Of a stretch of 64,000 nucleotides of DNA, positions 35,892 through 44,974 are shown one piece after another. The stretch's first letter is position 1. Each line of letters starts with the position of its first letter. The notes under the pieces are model-generated. The model made no database searches, was not told where the DNA came from, and saw only the letters and a program-made list of their open reading frames with translations. Source of the stretch: Chloroflexi bacterium bin20 (lineage in GTDB: Bacteria > Chloroflexota > Anaerolineae > Aggregatilineales > Phototrophicaceae); NCBI GenBank assembly GCA_002238485.1, contig MPMG01000004.1, positions 62,001 to 126,000 of the forward strand. Reading direction: 5' to 3'. The translations under genes were made by a program, and so were the position numbers.

Positions 35892-36530
35892 TCAGGCGCG
35901 CTTATTGGCGGGCTTGATTATGACGATGCTGCCCTTGGCGCCGGGCACAGACCCTTTGACTGCCAACAGGTTTTTCTCGGCATCGACGACCACCAGCGGC
36001 AGATTCTGCACCGTGACGCGGTCATTGCCCATGCGTCCGGCCATCTTTTTGCCTTTGAGTGTGCGGCCGGGGGTCGCGCACATGCCGATAGAACCGGGCG
36101 AGCGCATGCGGTCAGATTGACCGTGCGTCTTGGGGCCCCGCGCGAAGCCGTGCCGCTTGATCGTGCCGGCATGCCCGCGCCCTTTGCTCGTGCCGATGAC
36201 ATCAACCATATCGCCGCGCTCAAAGACGGCAACCGTGATCTCTTGCCCTTCTTCGACTTCAATACCGGCGCCGTCCGCCAGGCGAAATTCGCGCAGGTGG
36301 CGCAGCGCCGGCAAGTCCGACTTCTGCAGGTGTCCCAGCTGTCCCTTGGTCAGATTCTTGGGCTTGGTTTCACTAAAGCCCAACTGCACCGAAACATAGC
36401 CATCGCGCGCCTGATTGCGCACTTGAGTCACATAACAGGGACCAGCCTGGATCACCGTCACAGGAATGACCGTGCCTTGCTCGTCAAAGACCTGGGTCAT
36501 GCCCACTTTTTTGCCAATCATGCCTTTCAT
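35892..36530 (-). CDS. rplC: Ribosomal protein L3
   Basis: 212-residue early-assembly 50S protein near the peptidyl-transferase centre. [40 protein letters not shown] and [20 protein letters not shown] are universal. ATG at 36530 is used because GGAGG lies eight bases upstream and the conserved [10 protein letters not shown] begins there. Confidence 0.97.
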   Translation of the reverse strand: MKGMIGKKVGMTQVFDEQGTVIPVTVIQAGPCYVTQVRNQARDGYVSVQLGFSETKPKNLTKGQLGHLQKSDLPALRHLREFRLADGAGIEVEEGQEITVAVFERGDMVDVIGTSKGRGHAGTIKRHGFARGPKTHGQSDRMRSPGSIGMCATPGRTLKGKKMAGRMGNDRVTVQNLPLVVVDAEKNLLAVKGSVPGAKGSIVIIKPANKRA

Positions 36531-36615
36531 GAGCGTAGCCTCCGCTCGGGCGCTGGTGTTTGAGTTGATCACTATGCTGCCCGAATCCTGTCCTGGCGAC
36601 GGCGCTGAGCCGCCC

Positions 36616-36924
36616 CTAAATCTTGATTTCAATATCGACGCCAGCTGGCAGGTTCAGCCGCATCAGCGTGTCGATGGTCTTGCTGTCCGGGTCGAGCACA
36701 TCGATTAGGCGCTTGTGCGTGCGCACCTCAAAGTGCTCTTGCGAATCTTTGTCAATGAATGGCGAGCGCCGCACGGTGAACCGCTCTATGCGTGTGGGCA
36801 GCGGCACGGGCCCCACAACTCGCGAGCCTGTGCGTTCTGCTGTGTCCACGATGCGCACCGCCGACTGGTCGAGCACGCGATGGTCATAGGCTTTCAATCG
36901 AATACGGATTTTGTTTTTTGCCAT
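36616..36924 (-). CDS. rpsJ: Ribosomal protein S10 / NusE
   Basis: 102-residue 30S head protein that also acts in transcription antitermination with Nus[41 protein letters not shown] and [20 protein letters not shown] are diagnostic. Opens the S10 cluster, 72 bases after tuf. Confidence 0.97.
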   Translation of the reverse strand: MAKNKIRIRLKAYDHRVLDQSAVRIVDTAERTGSRVVGPVPLPTRIERFTVRRSPFIDKDSQEHFEVRTHKRLIDVLDPDSKTIDTLMRLNLPAGVDIEIKI

Positions 36925-36996
36925 GCCCCAACCTTTGGCTGTGTGTGGCGCGGGCGGCAACCTCGCAAGGAAGCCCCACCCACGCCCCAGACAGAC

Positions 36997-38196
36997 CTAT
37001 TCAAGTATCTCGGTGATGCGCCCGGCGCCGACGGTCAAACCGCCCTCGCGGATGGCGAAAGACGAACCGCGCTCCAGCGCAACCGGCGTGATCAACTCCA
37101 CATCCAGGTTGACATTGTCGCCCGGCATGACCATCTCGACGCCGTCGGGCAGGGTGATGGTGCCAGTGACATCCATGGTGCGGATGTAAAATTGCGGACG
37201 GTAGCCGGTGAAGAAGGCTTTGTGACGCCCGCCTTCATCTCGGCGCAGAACATAGACCTCGCACTTGAACTTCTTGTGCGGGGTGATGCTGCCGACCTTG
37301 GCGATAACCATGCCGCGTTGCACATCGGTGCGCGCCACGCCACGCAGCAAGATGCCAGCGTTGTCGCCAGCCTGCGCCTGGTCCAGCTCTTTGTTGAACA
37401 TTTCGATGCCGGTGACGACAGTCTGGCGGATCTCGTCGCGCAAACCGACGATATCTACTTCCGTGCCCTTCAACAGCGTGCCGCGGGCGACGCTGCCCGT
37501 GACGACCGTGCCGCGCCCTTTGATGGAGAAGACATCTTCAATCGCCATCATGAAAGGCTTGTCGACATCGCGCACCGGCGTGGGGATCCACGCATCGACC
37601 GCCTCCATGAGCTCGACGATCGAGGCGTACTCGGGCGCGTCGGCGTCCGTGCTGTCGCATTCTTCCGCAGCCAACGCCGAGCCTTTGATGATGGGCGTAT
37701 CGGGGTCGAAGTCGTAGCCTTCCAGCAGCTCTGCCAATTCCATTTCGACCAGCTCAATGAGTTCTTCGTCATCCATCTGGTCGGTCTTGTTGAGGTAGAC
37801 GACCATGGCCGGCACCTCAACTTGCTTCGCCAGCAGGACATGCTCGCGGGTCTGCGGCATGGGACCGTCTGGCGCGCTGACGACGAGGATGGCGCCATCC
37901 ATCTGCGCCGCGCCGGTGATCATGTTTTTGATGTAATCGCGGTGGCCCGGGCAGTCGACATGCGCGTAGTGTCGATTGTCGGTTTCGTACTCGACATGAC
38001 GGATATTGATCGTGATGCCGCGGGCGCGTTCTTCCGGCGCATTGTCGATGTCGCCGTATTCACGCATTTGCGCTTGCCCCTTCAACGCCAGGACCTTGGT
38101 GATCGCGGCGGTCAGGGTCGTCTTGCCATGATCGACATGGCCGATCGTGCCGATATTTACATGTGGTTTGCTGCGTTCGAACTTACCCTTTGCCAT
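36997..38196 (-). CDS. tuf: Elongation factor Tu
   Basis: GTPase delivering aminoacyl-tRNA to the ribosome, 399 residues. P-loop GHVDHGKT, DxxG as [18 protein letters not shown] and SAL are present, followed by two beta-barrel domains ending [17 protein letters not shown]. Against the family two conserved spots differ: switch I reads [12 protein letters not shown] (usually ITINTxHVEY) and the residue after DCPGH is Arg instead of Ala. It follows fusA in the str operon by 84 bases; it is the only tuf in the window. Confidence 0.95.
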   Translation of the reverse strand: MAKGKFERSKPHVNIGTIGHVDHGKTTLTAAITKVLALKGQAQMREYGDIDNAPEERARGITINIRHVEYETDNRHYAHVDCPGHRDYIKNMITGAAQMDGAILVVSAPDGPMPQTREHVLLAKQVEVPAMVVYLNKTDQMDDEELIELVEMELAELLEGYDFDPDTPIIKGSALAAEECDSTDADAPEYASIVELMEAVDAWIPTPVRDVDKPFMMAIEDVFSIKGRGTVVTGSVARGTLLKGTEVDIVGLRDEIRQTVVTGIEMFNKELDQAQAGDNAGILLRGVARTDVQRGMVIAKVGSITPHKKFKCEVYVLRRDEGGRHKAFFTGYRPQFYIRTMDVTGTITLPDGVEMVMPGDNVNLDVELITPVALERGSSFAIREGGLTVGAGRITEILE

Positions 38197-38280
38197 CGGT
38201 CTCTACCTCTTGTGCACTCCTCGACTCGAATAGTGAGATTACGAACGAAATTGGCGGCTGAGCGTGCCCAACCCCCTACC

Positions 38281-40380
38281 CTAGCGCGCCCCGGATTTCA
38301 CCAACTCGGCAATACCGCTTGGCGCGATCGTGTAGGAATCGAACTCCATGCTAAAGTTGCCACGACCCTGGGTGTTATTGCGCAGGTCGTTGGCATAACC
38401 GAACATCTCGCCCAGCGGCACTTGCGACTTGATGACCGAGATGCCTTCGCTGTGCGGCTCCATGCCGGTGATAACGCCGCGCCGCGCCGAGATATCGCCA
38501 ACCACCGCGCCGGTGTAGCCATCGGGGACGACCACCTCCACACGCATCGACGGCTCCAGGATGACTGGCGCGCCCTTCTGGATGCCTTCTTTCAGGCACA
38601 TCGAGCCAGCGATGGTAAAGGCGATTTCGCTGGAATCCACTTCGTGAAAGGCGCCATCGACCAACGAAGCCTTGATGCCAACAACGGGATAACCCGCGAT
38701 GACACCCCCCTGCATCGCCTGGCTAACGCCTTTTCGGACCGCCGGGACAAATTCCTTGGGAATGCTGCCGCCGCGGATGGCATCTACAAAATAGAGCTCG
38801 CCCTTGGCTTCGTCTTTTTCTTCGTCTGGCAGCGGCTCGAAGCGAATCGTACAGCGCGCATATTGCCCGGCGCCACCGGTCTGGCGGCGGAAAGTGGTAT
38901 CGACTTCAGCCATGCGCGTGATGGTCTCGCGGTAGGCGACTCTTGGTCTTCCCACGCGCGCTTCCACGCCATATTCCCGCATCAGGCGGTCTACCAGCAC
39001 CTCCAGGTGCAGCTCGCCCATGCCTTTGATTTTTGTCTGCCCCAACTGGTCATCGACCTCGATTTGGAAAGTGGGGTCTTCTTCCGCCAGTTTGCGCAAG
39101 CCGATGCCCATTTTGTCTTGATCGGCTTTGGTATTGGGCTCGATGGCCACCTCGACCACCGGCGCGGGGAAAGTGATATTTTCCAGCAGGATGGGGCTGG
39201 TGGGTGCGCAGAGCGTATCGCCAGTGAACGTCTCTTTCATGCCGATGACGGCAGCGATATCACCCGCGTGCACTTCTTTGACATCTTCGCGGCGGTCGGC
39301 AAACATACGCACGATTCGTCCAATTCGCTCGCGGCGGCCGTTGGCCGGATTGATAACCATCGTCCCGGCTTTTAGCACGCCCGAATAGACGCGAGTGAAT
39401 GCCAGCCGTCCGTACTGATCGGACACGATTTTGAAGACCAGCGCCGCCAGCGGATCGTTGTCGTTGGCGCGGCGCAGCAGCTCCGAGCCATCTTTGGGAT
39501 GCTCGCCCGTGATCGGCGGGATATCCAGCGGCGAAGGCAACAGCGCCACCACCATATTCAGCAGCGCCTGCACGCCCTTGTTCTTCAGCGCAGCGCCACA
39601 CATAACCGGGTGCAGCGCGCCGGAGATCGTGCCAGCACGCAGCGCGCCCAGGATTTCCTCATCGCTGATTTCTTCTTCTTCGAGGAACTTCATCGTCAGG
39701 TATTCGTCGTTTTCGACGATCTTTTCGATCATCTCTTCGCGGCGCGTCTCCGCCATTTCTCGATGGCTCTCGGGGATGGTGTGATAGCGGATATCGGTGC
39801 CTTCGTCGTTGCCGTAGGTGATCAACTCCATATTGAGCAGATCGATGATGCCTTCGAAGTTCTCGCCGCTGCCATAAGGCGCCTGGATGACGACTGGGTT
39901 GGCATTGAGTCGGTCGATCATCATAGTGACGCAGCGGTCAAAGTCCGCGCCGATGCGGTCCATCTTATTGACGAAGCACAAACGCGGCACATTGTAGTCC
40001 GATGCCTGCCGCCAGACTGTTTCCGACTGCGGCTCGACGCCAGCCACGCTGTCAAAGACGGTGATTCCGCCATCCAGCACGCGCAGGCTGCGCTGCACCT
40101 CGGCTGTGAAATCGACATGACCGGGCGTATCGATGATGTTGATCTGATGATCATCCCAGCCAGCCGTCACCGCCGCCGATGTGATGGTGATGCCGCGTTC
40201 GCGCTCCTGCTCCATATAGTCGGTGGTAGCAGAGCCTTCGTGCGTCTCGCCGATCTTGTGCACCATGCCCGTGTAATAGAGCACACGCTCGGTCACAGTG
40301 GTCTTGCCGGCGTCAATATGCGCGATGATGCCGATATTGCGCACTTTGTCGAGTTCAAAACTTGGGTTAAGCGTTGTCAT
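38281..40380 (-). CDS. fusA: Elongation factor G
   Basis: Translocase GTPase of 699 residues. G motifs AHIDAGKTTVTERVLYYTG, DTPGHVDFTAEVQRSLRVLD and NKMDRIGADFDRC are intact; domain IV has YRETITRMAEVDTTFRRQTG with GAGQYA and the tip loop; the C-terminus ends IAELVKSGAR. Codes the standard str-operon neighbour of rpsG and tuf. Confidence 0.98.
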   Translation of the reverse strand: MTTLNPSFELDKVRNIGIIAHIDAGKTTVTERVLYYTGMVHKIGETHEGSATTDYMEQERERGITITSAAVTAGWDDHQINIIDTPGHVDFTAEVQRSLRVLDGGITVFDSVAGVEPQSETVWRQASDYNVPRLCFVNKMDRIGADFDRCVTMMIDRLNANPVVIQAPYGSGENFEGIIDLLNMELITYGNDEGTDIRYHTIPESHREMAETRREEMIEKIVENDEYLTMKFLEEEEISDEEILGALRAGTISGALHPVMCGAALKNKGVQALLNMVVALLPSPLDIPPITGEHPKDGSELLRRANDNDPLAALVFKIVSDQYGRLAFTRVYSGVLKAGTMVINPANGRRERIGRIVRMFADRREDVKEVHAGDIAAVIGMKETFTGDTLCAPTSPILLENITFPAPVVEVAIEPNTKADQDKMGIGLRKLAEEDPTFQIEVDDQLGQTKIKGMGELHLEVLVDRLMREYGVEARVGRPRVAYRETITRMAEVDTTFRRQTGGAGQYARCTIRFEPLPDEEKDEAKGELYFVDAIRGGSIPKEFVPAVRKGVSQAMQGGVIAGYPVVGIKASLVDGAFHEVDSSEIAFTIAGSMCLKEGIQKGAPVILEPSMRVEVVVPDGYTGAVVGDISARRGVITGMEPHSEGISVIKSQVPLGEMFGYANDLRNNTQGRGNFSMEFDSYTIAPSGIAELVKSGAR

Positions 40381-40427
40381 CTCTCGTCCAGTTCCCGCGA
40401 GCAGCTGCTGCAGGTTCGTTCTAGGGT

Positions 40428-40895
40428 CTAGCGAAAATGGGCGAAGGCGCGATTCGCCTCTGCCATGCGATGGGTTTCGTCTTTGCGGCGGACCGCATTG
40501 CCCTGATTGTTATAGGCATCCAACAACTCGTTTGTGAGCTTTTCGGCCATGCTTCTGCCGCTGCGTGTGCGGGCAAACATGATCAGCCAGCGCATCGCCA
40601 ACGTGATTCCGCGCTCGTGCGAAACATCGATAGGCACTTGATAAGTCGAGCCGCCGACGCGCTTAGGCTTGACTTCTACAGCCGGCGCGACATTGCGAAT
40701 GGCTATCTCGAATACTTCCACTGGGTCTTTCTTGGCGCGCTCTTCCATGCGGTCGAATGCGTCATACATGATGCGAGTTGCCGTGCTCTTTTTGCCGCCG
40801 TGCATCATACGATTGATGAACATGGCCACATGCAGATTGCCATATTTGGCATCGGGCGGCGGAATGCGTTTGGGCGGACGGTTTCTTCTGGGCAT
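40428..40895 (-). CDS. rpsG: Ribosomal protein S7
   Basis: 155-residue head protein and usual str-operon autoregulator. It starts MPRRNRPPKRIPPPDAKYGN at the ATG 40895, with AFDRMEERAKKDPVEVFEIA, GGSTYQVPIDVSHERGITLA and NAVRRKDETHRMAEANRAFA. The frame is open far upstream, but earlier codons would overlap rpsL. Confidence 0.97.
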   Translation of the reverse strand: MPRRNRPPKRIPPPDAKYGNLHVAMFINRMMHGGKKSTATRIMYDAFDRMEERAKKDPVEVFEIAIRNVAPAVEVKPKRVGGSTYQVPIDVSHERGITLAMRWLIMFARTRSGRSMAEKLTNELLDAYNNQGNAVRRKDETHRMAEANRAFAHFR

Positions 40896-40911
40896 TTCTA
40901 GCTTCTCCCGC

Positions 40912-41328
40912 TTACCTGGGACGTTTCGTCCCATATTTGCTGCGTCGCTGACCGCGCCCTTCGACGCCGTTGGTATCCAGGCTGCCGCGCACGATGTGAT
41001 AACGAACGCCGGGCAGATCTTTGACACGACCACCACGCACCAGCACCACGCTGTGCTCTTGCAGGTTGTGCCCTTCGCCGCCGATATAGGCAGAAACTTC
41101 AATGCCGTTGGTCAGACGCACGCGAGCAACCTTGCGCAGAGCCGAATTGGGTTTCTTGGGCGTCATCGTCTTGACCTGCGTGCAGACACCGCGCTTTTGT
41201 GGCGCGCCTTTCTGCTGACGCGCCCGGCGGTTCTTCAAGGCGTTAAAGGTATATTGCAGGGCCGGCGCCTTGTTCTTCTTGCTCTTGGACTTGCGACCTT
41301 TGCGCACCAACTGATTGATGGTCGGCAT
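40912..41328 (-). CDS. rpsL: Ribosomal protein S12
   Basis: 138-residue decoding-centre protein. [20 protein letters not shown] at the start, [20 protein letters not shown] (lysine at the streptomycin site unchanged, so a sensitive-type sequence) and [20 protein letters not shown] are universal. First gene of the block; a consensus-like promoter lies about 190-215 bases upstream. Confidence 0.97.
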   Translation of the reverse strand: MPTINQLVRKGRKSKSKKNKAPALQYTFNALKNRRARQQKGAPQKRGVCTQVKTMTPKKPNSALRKVARVRLTNGIEVSAYIGGEGHNLQEHSVVLVRGGRVKDLPGVRYHIVRGSLDTNGVEGRGQRRSKYGTKRPR

Positions 41329-41516
41329 ACGCTACTCCGTAATTTCTATCGTCTGCTTTTTCAGCGCTTAGACAAACAAACAGGCGCACTTGGACGCCTA
41401 TCTATCTGTTTCATTGGCGAGATGCCCCGCCTTTGCCGGGCTCTTTCGCCACAATTGCTCAATTCAACCAGCCTTGCCTCATGCGTGGAGGATGCTGGCC
41501 GTGAGTGTGAAGGCGG

Positions 41517-41545
41517 ATGCTAGCAGGGGCGATATAGCCTGTCAA
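41517..41545 (-). promoter_or_regulatory. sigma70-type promoter of the str-S10-spc-alpha block
   Basis: Minus-strand TTGACA (41545-41540), 17-base spacer, TAGCAT (41522-41517), just after the acyl-CoA dehydrogenase stop. The transcript would have a leader of about 180 bases before rpsL, with G+C-rich inverted repeats, room for growth-rate or autogenous control. Confidence 0.65.
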
Positions 41546-41588
41546 GGCACGAATTCGCCCCGTTCTTGAATTGCCTGCGTCAAGACGA

Positions 41589-42752
41589 TCAGACGCCGCG
41601 GAAGAGCTCGCGCACAATGATATTGCGCTGTATTTCGCTGGTGCCTTCGTATATTTGGAAGATCTTTACATCGCGCAGCAACTTCTCGACCGGGTATTCT
41701 TTCATATAGCCATAACCCCCAAAGACCTGCACAGCATCGACCGCCGCCTGAGTCGCCATGTCCGCGGCGAAAGCTTTGGCATAGGCGGGCATGCGCGGAT
41801 TGCGGATGCCATTATCGACTTGCCAAGCCGATTGCCAGGTCAGCAAACGCGAGGCTTCGTAATGTATCGCCATGTCAGCGATTTTGTGTCCGACCGCCTG
41901 ATGTTGATAAATAGGCACGCCAAAGGCTTCGCGCTCGGCAGCATATTTGACGCTCTCTTCCAATGCGCGGCGCTGCAAACCGGTGGCTGCCGCCGCCACG
42001 CCCGGGCGACTATGATCAAAGACCTGCATGGCAATGTAGAAGCCCTGACCGACGCCGCCGACAATATTCTCTTCAGGCACTTCGACATCCTCGAAGACCA
42101 GTTCCGCTGTATCCGATGCCCGCTGACCCAGCTTGTCGAACTTCTTGCCGACGCTGAGACCGGGCGTTTCACGGTCGATGATGAAACAGGTCATGCCACG
42201 ATGCCCCGCGCCAGGATCGGTCTTGGCGAATATGGTGTAGAAATTGGCATGACTGGCATTGGTGATGAAGGTCTTGCTGCCGTTGATGATATAGGCTGCG
42301 CCACGCTTATCGGCGCGCGTTTCTATGCCGACAACATTGGAGCCTGCGTTGGCTTCTGTAACGCCATAGGCCGCGAATTCTCCTTGATCATTGATGCGCT
42401 CGCCCATCCAATAGGCTTTTTGCGCATCGCTGCCCGCCAGCAAAATCGGCAGCAATGCCAATGAATTCAAGCCCAGGCTGGAGCTGATACCGGTGCAGCC
42501 ATAAGCCAGTTCTTCTGTCACAAGGACTTCTTCAAATGCGCTGGCGCCGACCCCGCCATAGTCTTCGGGGATGAGCATATTGACGATGCCCAGCTCGCGG
42601 GCTTTATGAAAGATATCGGCGGGGAAGGTGGCATGTTCGTCGTATTCCGCCGCTACCGGGATGATATTGTCGGCCGTGAACTCGCGCGCCATGCGCACTA
42701 GCATTTCCTGCTCTTCATTCAGGTTGAATTGCGGTCCTGCCATGCCGTCCAT
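41589..42752 (-). CDS. Acyl-CoA dehydrogenase
   Basis: FAD enzyme introducing a trans-2 double bond in an acyl-CoA, first step of fatty-acid or branched-chain amino-acid breakdown. 387 residues: an N-terminal helical domain (LNEEQEMLVRMAREFTADNI), a middle FAD-binding region (TEANAGSNVVGIETRADKRG, SHANFYTIFAKTDPG) and the C-terminal LLRDVKIFQIYEGTSEIQRN that carries the catalytic Glu of short/medium-chain enzymes. The ATG at 42752 is preceded by GGAAGGCGGG. Electrons would pass to ETF; no etf genes are in the window. Confidence 0.93.
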   Translation of the reverse strand: MDGMAGPQFNLNEEQEMLVRMAREFTADNIIPVAAEYDEHATFPADIFHKARELGIVNMLIPEDYGGVGASAFEEVLVTEELAYGCTGISSSLGLNSLALLPILLAGSDAQKAYWMGERINDQGEFAAYGVTEANAGSNVVGIETRADKRGAAYIINGSKTFITNASHANFYTIFAKTDPGAGHRGMTCFIIDRETPGLSVGKKFDKLGQRASDTAELVFEDVEVPEENIVGGVGQGFYIAMQVFDHSRPGVAAAATGLQRRALEESVKYAAEREAFGVPIYQHQAVGHKIADMAIHYEASRLLTWQSAWQVDNGIRNPRMPAYAKAFAADMATQAAVDAVQVFGGYGYMKEYPVEKLLRDVKIFQIYEGTSEIQRNIIVRELFRGV

Positions 42753-42884
42753 CTGTCCCGCCTTCCTCGCCAATTGCCAACAGCCAATCTAGCACGGATT
42801 CGCGTCAGCCGCCAGATGCGCCCAAGAGGGAATGTCTATATTCCTGGATACAACTTTTTCGTCATGCTTGACACAAGGTCAATT

Positions 42885-42912
42885 CACCACAGAGACACAG
42901 AGAGCACAGAGA
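42885..42912. repeat. CACAGAGA-type dispersed repeat motif
   Basis: A 28-base purine/CA-rich run (CACCACAGAGACACAGAG and onward) whose translation gives the HRDTESTE pattern. This motif is met in intergenic DNA of many bacterial genomes as a dispersed repeat and as spurious short proteins. A single copy is visible in this window. Confidence 0.5.
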
Positions 42913-43046
42913 ATCTCTTGTGTCCCAAATCCACGCTAATCGCCCCGGGAGTGGCGAATTCCGTGTACCTGGTGTTTCTCCATCCCCGACCGACTCGTTT
43001 GTTCGCAACGACATCTGTTGGAATTGCATCAATATTGCGCTGCCTG

Positions 43047-43075
43047 CTGTACATAGGACAAAAATGGGGTATACT
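43047..43075 (+). promoter_or_regulatory. Probable ssrA promoter
   Basis: TATACT (43070-43075) within GGGTATACTATG, with a weak -35 (CTGTAC, 43047-43052) at 17 bases. A start near 43082 would give a 5' leader of about 50 bases removed by RNase P. Confidence 0.5.
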
Positions 43076-43133
43076 ATGCTTATGCAGTTGACAGAGGCCG
43101 GGTTGGGACGGCGGATGTCGGTGGCCACAGCAA

Positions 43134-43521
43134 GGGAGCGAACCAGATTCGACGTTGGTGGCTGAAAGCGCACTGCAAGCCGTGGCGCCACAACACGCAA
43201 AACTGGCAACGCACATAGGTGCAAAACCCAACTTCCAACCCCTCCCAATGGTTGCTTAGGCAACCGGGATAAGGGTGTAGGGACCAAAAGTTCCCTACCG
43301 CTCCTGCGAGATCGTCTCCTGGCACGATCTGCAACGAGTGTCATAAAAAGCCCGGGCGCCCACCGCTTATGCCGATAACGCGGTGCCAAGTCCAATCGGC
43401 TAGCGCACAGCAAACCGCGCCCACTGGGGATGCCGCGCGCGAAGACTAACAGCGGGCTAAGCTTGTAGATGTGCGCCTTTCGAAACCAGCGGACCCGGGG
43501 GGCAGGTCCCCGGCGCTTCCA
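43134..43521 (+). ncRNA. ssrA: Transfer-messenger RNA (tmRNA)
   Basis: Rescues stalled ribosomes with SmpB and tags the nascent protein for proteolysis. Evidence: 5' GGGAGCG (43134-43140) pairs over 7 bp with CGCTTCC (43514-43520), with discriminator A at 43521 and no encoded CCA; the D-arm-like AGATTCGACG follows the acceptor; the resume region reads ACATAGGTGCA; the tag frame closes with TAG inside a perfect GGTTGC-GCAACC hairpin; and the conserved AAGCTTGTAGATG lies before the 3' tRNA-like part. The T-stem CCGGG/CCCGG is present, but the T-loop lacks the expected TTCRA. The length, 388 bases, is typical. No protein-coding reading of this region is credible. Confidence 0.9.
43221..43259 (+). 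other. tmRNA tag-peptide reading frame
   Basis: Resume codon GCA at 43221, then 11 further sense codons and TAG (43257-43259). The encoded tag is AKPNFQPLPMVA, after the alanine brought by the tmRNA itself. It ends MVA rather than the common LAA and holds three prolines. The assignment rests on the ATAGGT element upstream and the stop-codon hairpin. Confidence 0.75.
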
Positions 43522-43530
43522 CTCCTATAG

Positions 43531-43566
43531 AGCCGTCTCGCGCTGTTGTGGGGCGGCTTTTGTTTT
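43531..43566 (+). terminator. Rho-independent terminator of ssrA
   Basis: AGCCGTC pairs with GGCGGCT (7 bp, one G-U) around a 14-base loop, followed by TTTGTTTT. It starts ten bases after the tmRNA 3' end. Confidence 0.8.
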
Positions 43567-43585
43567 CTGGGCTATACTTCGCTAT

Positions 43586-44341
43586 ATGAAGTCGCCACAC
43601 AGGCTTTTTGGAGGCATTTGCTTGCTGTTGATGCTGCTCTTGACGAGTTGCACCGCCTCTGCCATGGAATTGACCGCCACAGCCGAACAGAGCATGGATG
43701 AAACAGAAGTCGCGCAGTTGCGCGCCACCGGCACTGTTGTGCGCGCCCGTATGCAAACCACGCTGGACTATGCGAATTCTCGCCTGACCGAAGCAGCCGA
43801 GGCGCAAGATTTTTTGCGCTATAGCCTGATCAGCCTGGGCACGGAAAGCGCCTGGCTGGGCACCGCGATTCGGCAGCTGAGCGAAGTCGGCGAACAAGCC
43901 ACAGCCACAGCCCAGCCAGCAGACATCGGCACAGATCGCGATCCTGCCGCGACGCTGCCGCCTGCTGTCATCGTAACGCCGCCAGCCGCACAAAGATCCG
44001 GGCCGCGCTTGGAAAATGTGGTTATGGCATCGGGCGTAGACAGCCGCGATTGCGCGATCGATACGAACCCGCTTTTTACTCCTGCCAGCAGCCGAATCTA
44101 TGTGGTGGCGCAGGCCTATGATGTATCGGCTGGCGCAACGATCTCGTCTGTCTGGCGCCGGCAGGGAAGCGAAGTCGCCAATTTCAGTTTTCAGCCGCGC
44201 AACAATATCAATGGCAACTGCATCTGGTTCTTCATCGACCAGAGCGATGCGCAATTCACTGTCGGCGTGTGGAGCGTGGAAATCGCTGTCGATGACATCC
44301 GCAGCGCTCCACCGCTGACATTCCAGATCGTGTCAGAGTGA
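43586..44341 (+). CDS. Lipoprotein, hypothetical
   Basis: 251 residues from the ATG at 43586. The N-terminus (KSPHRLFGG, then a hydrophobic ICLLLMLLL, then the lipobox LTSC) marks a signal peptidase II lipoprotein. Residues 30-110 are helical and Ala/Glu/Thr-rich, likely a coiled coil; a Pro/Thr linker follows; the last 100 residues (two Cys, DSRDCAID and NGNCIWFF) look like a beta-sandwich extracellular domain. Family not recognised. It lies directly after the ssrA terminator. Confidence 0.7.
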   Translation: MKSPHRLFGGICLLLMLLLTSCTASAMELTATAEQSMDETEVAQLRATGTVVRARMQTTLDYANSRLTEAAEAQDFLRYSLISLGTESAWLGTAIRQLSEVGEQATATAQPADIGTDRDPAATLPPAVIVTPPAAQRSGPRLENVVMASGVDSRDCAIDTNPLFTPASSRIYVVAQAYDVSAGATISSVWRRQGSEVANFSFQPRNNINGNCIWFFIDQSDAQFTVGVWSVEIAVDDIRSAPPLTFQIVSE

Positions 44342-44464
44342 GCCGTCCACCGTCTGTATCCGCGGCGCTTTTTGTGCTATGGTAAGGTAGGAATCGGTGG
44401 CGATGCTTGGCGCTGTTCTTCTGCCAGACGATCGCTGCCTGCGGCATGGTAAGGGACAGGCAAG

Positions 44465-44857
44465 ATGGCAATCGTTACCCGCTGGGACAACAAGCAAAAG
44501 TCAGCAATTATCCTCGAATTCGAGTCGGAATGGACGCGGGCCGATCTGGAAGCGGCTGTGCAAAGGACCGACCGGCTCATTGGCAGCGTCGATCGGGTTG
44601 TGCATCTCATCATCGACCTGGAAGGCACATCCATCCCCAGTGATATTGTGTCCCTGGCGCGGGATCTGCTTTCGTCAGGCGAAGCCCGACCCAACGAAGG
44701 CGCTCGCGTGGTAGTCGGCGCGAACGGCGCGATGCGAACAGCGTATCAGATGCTGCAAAAGACCCTGCTCAGCGCAGTTGAGGGGCGAGAGGTGCTCTTT
44801 GCAGCCAGCTTGGCCGATGCGCGCGCAATATTGCGTGGCCTAGCGATGGACAGCTAG
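44465..44857 (+). CDS. STAS/SpoIIAA-like small protein, hypothetical
   Basis: 130 residues, no signal or membrane segment. The alternating pattern of short strands and helices (SAIILEFESEWTRADLEAAV, VHLIIDLEGTSIPSDIVSLA, GARVVVGANGAMRTAYQML) is compatible with a SpoIIAA/STAS-type fold as seen in anti-sigma-factor antagonists and small regulators. A conserved phosphorylatable serine cannot be pointed to with confidence. Fold assignment is tentative. Confidence 0.5.
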   Translation: MAIVTRWDNKQKSAIILEFESEWTRADLEAAVQRTDRLIGSVDRVVHLIIDLEGTSIPSDIVSLARDLLSSGEARPNEGARVVVGANGAMRTAYQMLQKTLLSAVEGREVLFAASLADARAILRGLAMDS

Positions 44858-44974
44858 ACGAAGCTACCCGGCCGCCTGGACATTGCGCCGATGCCTACCT
44901 GACCATATTGGCAGGCGCGCCAAGGGCCCGCCTCGCATACACTGAAGTCAATCCAAAATGCAAGGATGGCAATT

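Larger units (their letters stand above)
42753..43133. other. Intergenic stretch between acyl-CoA dehydrogenase and ssrA
   Basis: About 380 bases without a credible gene. It holds a purine-rich repeat-like motif at 42885-42912 and, at its right end, the ssrA promoter. Reading frames that cross it on either strand lack ribosome sites and run into the tmRNA gene. Confidence 0.7.

Noticed and set aside
36715..39375. An 886-residue plus-strand frame and other long antisense frames (for example 20767-22296) across the ribosomal block
   Set aside because: They are antisense shadows of tuf, fusA, rpoA and rpsK; no ribosome sites, no protein-like motifs, and composition is that of a complemented gene.
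42862..43413. Minus-strand 183-residue frame and related short frames
   Set aside because: They cover the tmRNA gene; the tmRNA features (acceptor stem, tag hairpin, AAGCTTGTAGATG) explain the sequence better.
43586..44341. The lipoprotein as a phage or plasmid product
   Set aside because: Neighbours and base composition are chromosomal and no integrase, capsid or replication gene is near.
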